A stretch of DNA of 7,125 nt. It comes from Gammaproteobacteria bacterium (GTDB lineage: Bacteria > Pseudomonadota > Gammaproteobacteria > DAOWEP01). Position 1 is the first letter of the stretch, and the number at the start of each line of letters is the position of its first letter. This document shows, in pieces, positions 1-4,570 of the stretch. The stretch covers positions 1 to 7,125 of the forward strand of contig DAOWEP010000022.1 in the NCBI GenBank assembly GCA_030638455.1, given 5' to 3'. The translations under genes were made by a program, and so were the position numbers. The notes beneath the pieces are model-generated. The model was not told the origin of the DNA. It searched no databases and saw only the letters and a list, made by a program, of their open reading frames with translations.

Positions 1-686
1 ATGGCAATGCTATTCATCTGGGTGAACGAGATTGCTCAATGCAACGCCGTCATCAAAAGGTGATTGAAGAAGCGCCCGCCCCCGGAATCACAGAAGAACA
101 ACGTGAACGCATAGGCAAGATATGCACGCAGGCCTGTCTGGATATCGGCTACCGCGGTGCTGGCACCTTTGAGTTCCTGTATCAGGATGATGAATTCTAC
201 TTTATTGAGATGAATACACGAGTTCAGGTAGAGCATCCGGTAACGGAGATGATTACTGGTGTAGATATTGTCCGCGAGCAAATACTGATTGCGGCAGGTG
301 AGCCACTCTCTATCCGACAGGAAGATATAACAATCACTGGCCATGCAATTGAATGTCGCATCAATGCTGAAGACCCGGAAAACTTCATGCCGAGCCCCGG
401 GAAAATTGTCGAGTTCCATGCCCCTGGCGGGCCCGGCGTCCGGATGGATACACACATCTATGACAATTATACCGTTCCGCCAAATTATGATTCCATGATT
501 GGTAAATTAATCACTCATGGTCACGACCGAAGGAGTGCCCTCAAGCGTATGCAGTTGGCGCTTACTGAAACCGTCATTGAAGGGATCAAATGTAATATCC
601 CACTACAACTTGATCTGATCGGTGATGCCGCATTCAAGAGAGGCAGAACCAACATCCATTATCTGGAAAAGAAACTGGGAATATAA
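1..686 (+). CDS. accC: Biotin carboxylase subunit of acetyl-CoA carboxylase, 3' part (5' end outside window)
   Basis: AccC carries out the ATP-dependent carboxylation of biotin on AccB, the first half-reaction of acetyl-CoA carboxylase, which makes malonyl-CoA for fatty acid synthesis in the cytoplasm. The reading frame is open from base 3 (first full codon Gly) to the TAA at 684-686, giving about 227 residues. Aligned by recall to the 449-residue E. coli protein this is roughly residues 220 to the end, so about half the gene, including most of the N-terminal biotin-carboxylase domain, is missing. Visible hallmarks are RDCSMQRRHQK (Lys equivalent to E. coli Lys238), TFEF (metal-binding Glu276 equivalent), FIEMNTR (Glu288 and Arg292 equivalents), QVEHPVTE, ECRINAEDP, SPGKI, YDSMIGKLI and the typical C-terminus NIHYLEKKLGI. 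No key residue in this part is missing. The ATG at 39 is internal, because the frame and the homology continue upstream of it. accB would be expected just upstream but is not in the window. Confidence 0.97.
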   Translation, partial: GNAIHLGERDCSMQRRHQKVIEEAPAPGITEEQRERIGKICTQACLDIGYRGAGTFEFLYQDDEFYFIEMNTRVQVEHPVTEMITGVDIVREQILIAAGEPLSIRQEDITITGHAIECRINAEDPENFMPSPGKIVEFHAPGGPGVRMDTHIYDNYTVPPNYDSMIGKLITHGHDRRSALKRMQLALTETVIEGIKCNIPLQLDLIGDAAFKRGRTNIHYLEKKLGI

Positions 687-786
687 AATCAGTGGCGAGT
701 TTCCAGGTGCCAGGGAAAAGATAAATGAATTGCTGTAACAATGTTTTTTCTAATGACTAGCAACTAGTTACTTATCCCTGATAATT

Positions 787-1692
787 ATGCCCTGGCTGCA
801 ATTGTTTCTGGATACCAACCCCGATCAACTAGATGCCGTTGAGCAGGCATTGCTGGATGCCGGCGCATTGTCCGTCACACTACTGGATGCAGCAGACCAG
901 GCGTTGCTTGAGCCGGGCCCCGGAGAAACACCCCTATGGAACAGCATCCGACTAACCGGACTGTTTGATACCCATACGGATATGGATAAAGTCAGTACCC
1001 AGCTTCTAGACTCATTAGCACTGGATACCTTGCCCGGGCTATCTATCCAGCCACTGGAAGACCGTGACTGGACCCGTGCATGGATGGATAACTTCAAGCC
1101 GATGCAATTTGGCAAGGGTCTGTGGATCTGCCCGGATGGTTTTGAACCTCCCGAACCTGAAGCAATCAATCTCAAACTGGATCCTGGTCTTGCATTTGGG
1201 ACTGGAACACATGCAACCACCGCCCTATGCCTTGAATGGCTGGAATCAAATCGCCCGGAAAATATGTCTGTTATTGACTTTGGCTGTGGCTCAGGCGTGT
1301 TGGCCATTGCGGCATTGTTGCTGGGTGCAAAACACGCATGGGCAATCGACAATGACCCTCAGGCCCTGATTGCATGCAAGGACAATGCGGTAAAAAATCA
1401 GGTCGAAAAGGTGATAACTATTATTGAACCTGAACATGCCAAAGGTACAAACCCTGATGCAATGCCGGAAAAAGGAGTTGATCTGGTATTGGCTAATATT
1501 CTTGCAGGCCCACTAGTAACGCTTGCGCCTATACTGGCTACATTTGTCCAAACTGGTGGTAAAATATTGCTTTCAGGAATTCTTGAATCCCAGCTACCGG
1601 AAATAACCAACGTATACCAGAAATGGTTCAGGATGCACCCAGCCAATATACGAGATGATTGGGTATGCGTAGCAGGGACGCGACTTTTATAA
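787..1692 (+). CDS. prmA: Ribosomal protein L11 methyltransferase PrmA
   Basis: PrmA uses S-adenosylmethionine to methylate amino groups of ribosomal protein L11 in the cytoplasm; loss is tolerated in E. coli. The product is 301 residues, close to the 293 of E. coli. The N-terminal substrate-recognition domain starts MPWLQL, as in E. coli (MPWIQL), and contains PGET (45-48) and DRDWTRAWMDNFKPM (92-106). A linker with LDPGLAFGTGTHATT (131-145) leads into the Rossmann-like methyltransferase domain. SAM-binding motif I is VIDFGCGSG (162-170), the acidic strand-2 end is AIDNDPQA (187-193 region), and LANILAGPL (235-243) is the PrmA form of the catalytic-loop motif. The start at 787 is fixed by homology of the first residues. 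No Shine-Dalgarno sequence is visible before it (the preceding bases read atccctgataatt). It lies 100 bp after accC, and the DUF3426 gene follows 56 bp after its stop. Confidence 0.97.
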   Translation: MPWLQLFLDTNPDQLDAVEQALLDAGALSVTLLDAADQALLEPGPGETPLWNSIRLTGLFDTHTDMDKVSTQLLDSLALDTLPGLSIQPLEDRDWTRAWMDNFKPMQFGKGLWICPDGFEPPEPEAINLKLDPGLAFGTGTHATTALCLEWLESNRPENMSVIDFGCGSGVLAIAALLLGAKHAWAIDNDPQALIACKDNAVKNQVEKVITIIEPEHAKGTNPDAMPEKGVDLVLANILAGPLVTLAPILATFVQTGGKILLSGILESQLPEITNVYQKWFRMHPANIRDDWVCVAGTRLL

Positions 1693-1748
1693 AGAAATAG
1701 GATACCTTGCAGGAAATCAACACCACAAAACCATCTACACATAAGAAC

Positions 1749-2633
1749 ATGACCATACAAACCACTAAATGCCCAAACTGTCATACTGTTTTTCGTGTCG
1801 ACGATGAGCAATTAGAAAAAGCTGAAGGCACGGTTCGCTGTGGTCAGTGCAGTGAAATATTTAATGCGCTGGCGTTCCTGTCTACCGAAACCCCGCCCTC
1901 TGAACCAGAGTTTGATTCAATTGAGTCAAATACAGAAGCGGACAGCTTCGCAAAAACAATGGAAGATGTTCAGGATGACTCCCAAAACTTTACATTTCCT
2001 GAAGAGCTAACTGAAGAACCCCAACAAAACGATACCCTTTCGGAAATCATAAATGCCTTAAAGGATGAGAGCAAAGACAATCCTGAATACGAATTCACGG
2101 ACGAGGATGCACCAATCATCCTTCAAGAAGATCTGACCGCCCAGCAGACACCCAAAAAGAAAACACATACGCTCTTCTGGGGATTCTGCTCTCTGATTTT
2201 AATCTCCACACTAACATTGCAGTACGCGTATTTCTCGCGTGAAAAGTTGTCCATGGATCCACGCCTTCGTCCCTGGCTTACCATTATGTGTGAATATTTA
2301 CAGTGCGATATACCTCATAAAAAAGACCTGTCACTACTTCATCTACTGAGTCGTGATGTATTAATTGCCCCGACAAATAACAAAGATGCGTTGATCATAC
2401 AGTTAAGCTTTGTAAACAAGGCCGAACATATCCAGCCCTTTCCTGTCATACAGGTTGATTTGTCTGATACTTATGGAAAGACAACCGCCATGCGTCGTTT
2501 CAAACCCGATGTATATCTGGATCCTTCCGTTGATATCAAGCAGGGACTGGAGCCACTTACCCCCGTCAGCCTGACCCTGGAATTACTAAAGCCAGAAAAA
2601 GAGGCCTCCGCATTTCAGATTGACTTTTTGTAA
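1749..2633 (+). CDS. Zinc-ribbon, single-pass membrane protein with DUF3426-type C-terminal domain
   Basis: Function unknown. With the ATG at 1749 the protein has 294 residues. Residues 7-38 form a small zinc ribbon of the MJ0042/zinc-ribbon_5 type: KCPNC (Cys8, Cys11), then TVFRVDDEQL, then VRCGQC (Cys31, Cys34), giving CxxC-19-CxxC. Residues ~47-135 are an acidic linker rich in Glu, Asp, Ser and Thr, probably disordered. A basic patch PKKKTH (135-140) precedes one hydrophobic segment (~141-160, LFWGFCSLILISTLTLQYAY). This predicts a cytoplasmic N-terminus and a periplasmic C-terminal domain (~166-294) that resembles the DUF3426 family found beside prmA/dusB/fis in many gammaproteobacteria. 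An in-frame TTG at 1707, preceded by AGGA at 1699-1702, would add 14 residues. I prefer 1749 because related proteins begin only a few residues before the first CxxC. Family assignment is by recalled pattern and gene context; the C-terminal domain shows no catalytic motif I recognise. Confidence 0.85.
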   Translation: MTIQTTKCPNCHTVFRVDDEQLEKAEGTVRCGQCSEIFNALAFLSTETPPSEPEFDSIESNTEADSFAKTMEDVQDDSQNFTFPEELTEEPQQNDTLSEIINALKDESKDNPEYEFTDEDAPIILQEDLTAQQTPKKKTHTLFWGFCSLILISTLTLQYAYFSREKLSMDPRLRPWLTIMCEYLQCDIPHKKDLSLLHLLSRDVLIAPTNNKDALIIQLSFVNKAEHIQPFPVIQVDLSDTYGKTTAMRRFKPDVYLDPSVDIKQGLEPLTPVSLTLELLKPEKEASAFQIDFL

Positions 2634-2693
2634 TCATTCTAGAAATCATCAACCGAAAATTCACAAAACTTCATGCTATCAGCGCACTAAAAT

Positions 2694-2709
2694 AGTGAAT
2701 TAATTCACT
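2694..2709. repeat. Perfect 16-bp palindrome, possible operator
   Basis: AGTGAATTAATTCACT is identical to its reverse complement over all 16 bases and lies about 60 bp after the stop of the DUF3426 gene. It is followed at once by a second palindrome, GAGGCCTC (2710-2717), and not by a T run, so it does not look like a terminator. It contains the TGAAT/ATTCA half-sites used by ArgR, but with 2 instead of 4 central bases. A binding site for an unidentified dimeric regulator is the likeliest reading, by inference only. Confidence 0.45.
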
Positions 2710-2817
2710 GAGGCCTCGCAAACCACTGAAACGATTTAATCTTTTTTTCTGCTTTATCCTGCAGGCATTTGAGAGTATTATTTGAGCACTTTCACGGCCT
2801 ATCTGGATAGATCAAGA

Positions 2818-2829
2818 CTAAAATTTTAG
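2818..2829. repeat. Perfect 12-bp AT-rich palindrome
   Basis: CTAAAATTTTAG equals its own reverse complement. It lies about 100 bp upstream of the candidate dusB -10 element. Such an AT core could serve a nucleoid protein or regulator, but chance is not excluded in DNA this AT-rich. Confidence 0.35.
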
Positions 2830-2894
2830 AGCGGTCGATTGGAAAATAAATAATAACTTACAACAATGAACCTGAATCAACTGAACATAAGTTT

Positions 2895-2929
2895 TTAATT
2901 AAATAAGTAATTAATTAAGTTCGTATACT
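2895..2929 (+). promoter_or_regulatory. Candidate promoter for dusB-fis
   Basis: TATACT at 2924-2929 matches the sigma-70 -10 consensus TATAAT at five of six positions and would place the transcript start near 2936, about 30 bp before the dusB start codon. No good -35 hexamer lies 16-18 bp upstream (AAATAA at 2901-2906 for a 17-bp spacer). The place where -35 and spacer should be is occupied by two copies of TTAATTAA, 16 bp apart start to start (2895-2902 and 2911-2918). A weak -35 would suit a promoter dependent on activators or an upstream AT element, but this is inference. Confidence 0.4.
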
Positions 2930-2966
2930 CTTTCTATTTAAAGCAGCAAGTTAAAACAGTAAGAAT

Positions 2967-3959
2967 ATGAAAATTGGAACTTTTAAATTAAGTAATAACC
3001 TTGTACTGGCCCCTATGGCAGGTGTTACTGATCGCCCGTTCCGTCAACTATGTAAACAGTTGGGCGCAGGCATGGCCGTATCTGAAATGGTTTCATCCAA
3101 TTCATTGTTATGGGGCAGTAAAAAAACCCAGCGCCGGGCAAACCATGAGGGTGAGGTTGAACCCAGAATCGTACAGATCATGGGGGTTGATCCAGAAATG
3201 ATGGCCGAGGCCGCAAGGTTCAACGTGAATAATGGCGCGCAGATTATTGATATTAATATGGGTTGCCCGGCAAAAAAAGTTTGTAATGTAATGGCAGGTT
3301 CGGCCCTGTTACAAAACGAGCCATTGGTAACAGAAATCCTGGAAGCCGTAGTATCCGCTGTTCCAGTTCCGGTTACCCTGAAAATCCGCACAGGATGGGA
3401 CAGGGAAAACCGTAACGCTATTAACATTGCCCGTATTGCAGAACAAAGCGGTATACAGGCACTTGCAGTTCATGGTCGTACCCGTGCCTGTGGTTACAAA
3501 GGTGATGCTGAATATGACACGATTCGCGCAGTGAAACAGTCTGTCTGCATCCCGGTAATTGCCAATGGTGATATCACAACACCAGAAAAAGCTCGCCATG
3601 TACTTGATTACACAGGTGCCGACGGCCTGATGATAGGCAGGGCCGCGCAAGGAAGACCCTGGATCTTCCGTGAAATAAACCATTTTCTTACTACGGGAGA
3701 AAAACTTCCGGAATCGGATGTTGAAGAAATCCGTGACATTCTGCTCTCACATCTGGATAATCTGTATTCGTTTTACGGGGAATACACTGGCGTCCGTATG
3801 GCGCGCAAACATATTTCCTGGTACAGCAAACGACAGCATGGCGGAGCAGCATTTCGTAACGCAGTAAACAAAGCAGAAACAATAGAACAACAACTAGCCA
3901 TGACCAAAGATTTTTTTGAGCGATTGGCAAATGATAAAAGAGAGGGGTTAGCTGCATGA
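2967..3959 (+). CDS. dusB: tRNA-dihydrouridine synthase B
   Basis: DusB is an FMN- and NADPH-dependent enzyme that reduces a specific uridine in the D-loop of tRNA to dihydrouridine; in E. coli that is position 17. The 330-residue product is close to the 321 of E. coli DusB. Visible features are the TIM-barrel start LAPMAGVTDRPFR (14-26), SEMVSSNSL (39-47), the family motif DINMGCPAKKV (95-105) with the catalytic Cys100, KIRTGWD (139-145, FMN-contacting Lys139 equivalent), HGRTRACGYKG (169-179), VIANGDI (197-203) and MIGRAAQGRPWIF (222-234, phosphate-binding part). The C-terminal helical tRNA-binding domain (~245-322) contains GVRMARKHISWY (275-286). GCP followed by AKKV, together with linkage to fis, marks DusB rather than DusA or DusC. 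The start at 2967 gives an N-terminus matching the family; the ribosome-binding site is weak (agtaag at 2959-2964). The gene overlaps fis by four bases. Confidence 0.97.
   Translation: MKIGTFKLSNNLVLAPMAGVTDRPFRQLCKQLGAGMAVSEMVSSNSLLWGSKKTQRRANHEGEVEPRIVQIMGVDPEMMAEAARFNVNNGAQIIDINMGCPAKKVCNVMAGSALLQNEPLVTEILEAVVSAVPVPVTLKIRTGWDRENRNAINIARIAEQSGIQALAVHGRTRACGYKGDAEYDTIRAVKQSVCIPVIANGDITTPEKARHVLDYTGADGLMIGRAAQGRPWIFREINHFLTTGEKLPESDVEEIRDILLSHLDNLYSFYGEYTGVRMARKHISWYSKRQHGGAAFRNAVNKAETIEQQLAMTKDFFERLANDKREGLAA
3941..3958 (+). promoter_or_regulatory. Ribosome-binding site and coupled start of fis
   Basis: AGAGGGG at 3941-3947 lies eight bases before the fis ATG (3956-3958), inside the last codons of dusB. 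The ATG overlaps the dusB TGA (3957-3959) as ATGA. This supports translational coupling and fixes the fis start. Confidence 0.7.
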
Positions 3960-4252
3960 ATTTTTTGAACGTGAATGAAGAACTTGAACCGCGCAAGGAG
4001 GCAACAACTGCCGACCGCCCACGAGTTACACTGGCCAATTACGTAAGTATTGCCATGGAGCATTATTTCAAGGACCTGGATGGACATGCACCAAACGATC
4101 TGTATCGTATGGTCATAAGTGAAGTCGAAAAACCATTGTTAACCGCAGTTATGGAAAAAGTGAAAGGAAACCAGACCCGCGCATCAGAAATGCTAGGCAT
4201 TACCCGTAGCACACTGCGTAAAAAACTGGCGATACACAGCCTTAACCAATAA
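3956..4252 (+). CDS. fis: DNA-binding nucleoid protein Fis
   Basis: Fis is a small homodimeric nucleoid protein that bends DNA, activates rRNA and tRNA promoters, and aids site-specific recombination; in E. coli its level surges at the start of rapid growth. The product is 98 residues, the same length as E. coli Fis. Residues 1-22 are a variable, charged N-terminal arm unlike that of E. coli. Helices of the dimer core follow (~25-70, with HYFKDLDGHAPNDLY and ISEVEKPLL). The C-terminal helix-turn-helix is GNQTRASEMLGITRSTLRKKL (71-91). Residues equivalent to the E. coli DNA contacts Asn73, Thr75, Arg76, Arg85, Thr87, Arg89 and Lys90 are present, but Asn84 is replaced by Thr83. NtrC-family proteins have a related C-terminal domain, but the small size and dusB linkage make Fis secure. 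It is co-transcribed with dusB, and a terminator lies 130 bp downstream. Confidence 0.96.
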   Translation: MNFLNVNEELEPRKEATTADRPRVTLANYVSIAMEHYFKDLDGHAPNDLYRMVISEVEKPLLTAVMEKVKGNQTRASEMLGITRSTLRKKLAIHSLNQ

Positions 4253-4255
4253 TTT

Positions 4256-4332
4256 CTATAGCAGGAGACTCCGTAGTTCGAACGTAGCAGTCTGCTACTA
4301 ACGATCTGCTACTGACCAGTACCTGCTAATAG
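4256..4332 (+). repeat. Nested inverted repeats in the fis 3' untranslated region
   Basis: An outer stem can form between CTATAGCAGG (4256-4265) and CCTGCTAATAG (4322-4332): ten pairs with one bulged A at 4329. Inside it GTAGCA (4284-4289) pairs perfectly with TGCTAC (4293-4298) across a 3-base loop. Alternatively GTAGCAG (4284-4290) pairs with CTGCTAC (4306-4312). Also present are GTTCGAAC (4276-4283) and TGCTA-A-TAGCA (4324-4334). The region begins four bases after the fis stop codon and no T run follows it, so it is not a simple terminator. It may be an RNA structure protecting or processing the fis transcript 3' end; this is inferred. Confidence 0.5.
4291..4318. repeat. Two tandem 14-bp direct repeats
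   Basis: TCTGCTACTAACGA (4291-4304) is followed directly by TCTGCTACTGACCA (4305-4318), identical at 12 of 14 positions. A third CTGCTA core occurs at 4323-4328, without the 14-bp spacing. The repeats provide alternative partners for the TAGCAG element just upstream. Confidence 0.6.
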
Positions 4333-4381
4333 CACAATAATAGTTCTACCCGGTTACGAGTAGTAAAAAATCTATATATGT

Positions 4382-4433
4382 AGCCCCTGATCAGTCCATA
4401 TAGTCGGATCTGATACAGGGGCTTCGTATTTTT
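4382..4433 (+). terminator. Rho-independent terminator of the dusB-fis unit
   Basis: AGCCCCTG (4382-4389) pairs with CAGGGGCT (4416-4423), then ATCAG (4390-4394) with CTGAT (4410-4414) after one bulged A (4415), then TCC (4395-4397) with GGA (4406-4408) after a bulged T. This makes a long stem of about 16 pairs with an 8-base loop. It is followed by TTCGTATTTTT (4423-4433). The stem is GC-rich at its base and the tail ends in a T run, the standard form of an intrinsic terminator, although the T run starts a few bases after the stem. Confidence 0.85.
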
Positions 4434-4496
4434 GATGCATGACCCCGAAAATAAGCAGGCGTATCCGGTATCTTCAACGCCTTATCCAGGCAACTT

Positions 4497-4526
4497 TTAA
4501 CAAACAATCCTGGTAAACAGTATTTT
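4497..4526 (+). promoter_or_regulatory. Candidate sigma-70 promoter for purH-purD
   Basis: TTAACA (4497-4502) matches the -35 consensus TTGACA at five of six positions. TATTTT (4521-4526) matches the -10 consensus at four of six. The spacer is 18 bp. The transcript would start near 4533, leaving a leader of roughly 40 bases before purH. The position just after the fis terminator fits an independent promoter. No convincing PurR operator is seen. Confidence 0.4.
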
Positions 4527-4570
4527 AGAAACAATTATTCATTAGCAAACCATTTCAGGTAAAACGATCT

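Larger units (their letters stand above)
2634..2966. other. 333-bp AT-rich intergenic region before dusB-fis
   Basis: No gene of convincing length or composition is visible on either strand. Working left to right it holds a perfect 16-bp palindrome (2694-2709), an adjoining 8-bp palindrome GAGGCCTC (2710-2717), CCTGCAGG (2758-2765), ATTTGAG twice (2767-2773, 2780-2786), a 12-bp palindrome (2818-2829), two copies of TTAATTAA (2895-2902, 2911-2918) and a good -10 hexamer (2924-2929). The T run at 2741-2747 has no strong stem before it, so I do not call a terminator for the upstream gene. In E. coli the dusB-fis operon is read from a strongly growth-regulated promoter upstream of dusB, so this gap is where the corresponding control region should lie. 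Confidence 0.6.
4253..4570. other. 318-bp intergenic region between fis and purH
   Basis: No protein gene is supported here. The first part (4256-4332) is a cluster of short direct and inverted repeats. The middle holds the terminator (4382-4433). The last 137 bp before purH have a plausible sigma-70 promoter (4497-4526) and the purH leader. The gap divides the dusB-fis unit from the purH-purD unit. Confidence 0.7.

Noticed and set aside
36..455. Long minus-strand open frame opposite accC
   Set aside because: It lies wholly antisense to a clearly conserved gene and its translation resembles no protein family; likewise the other minus-strand frames opposite prmA, dusB, purH and purD.
729..749. 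ATTG/CAAT stem followed by six T after accC
   Set aside because: A four-pair AT-rich stem is too weak; a terminator between accC and prmA is not supported.
2697..2706. TGAAT...ATTCA half-sites suggesting an ArgR box
   Set aside because: The ArgR operator needs four bases between the half-sites; here there are two, and no arginine gene is nearby.
2733..2747. T run after the DUF3426 gene as a terminator
   Set aside because: Only a 3-pair stem (GAT/ATC) precedes the T run, too weak for an intrinsic terminator.
2875..2887. AATCAA start of a possible IHF site upstream of dusB
   Set aside because: The TTR part of the IHF consensus is missing at the required spacing.
3001..3201. Plus-strand frame inside dusB in another phase
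   Set aside because: It overlaps the conserved FMN-binding region of DusB and shows no independent features; the same holds for the alternate frames inside prmA, purH and purD.
4543..4558. GCAAACCATTTC before purH resembles part of a PurR box
   Set aside because: Only the left half (GCAAAC) fits; the central CG and the right end do not, symmetry is lost, and it lies downstream of the candidate promoter next to the ribosome-binding site.
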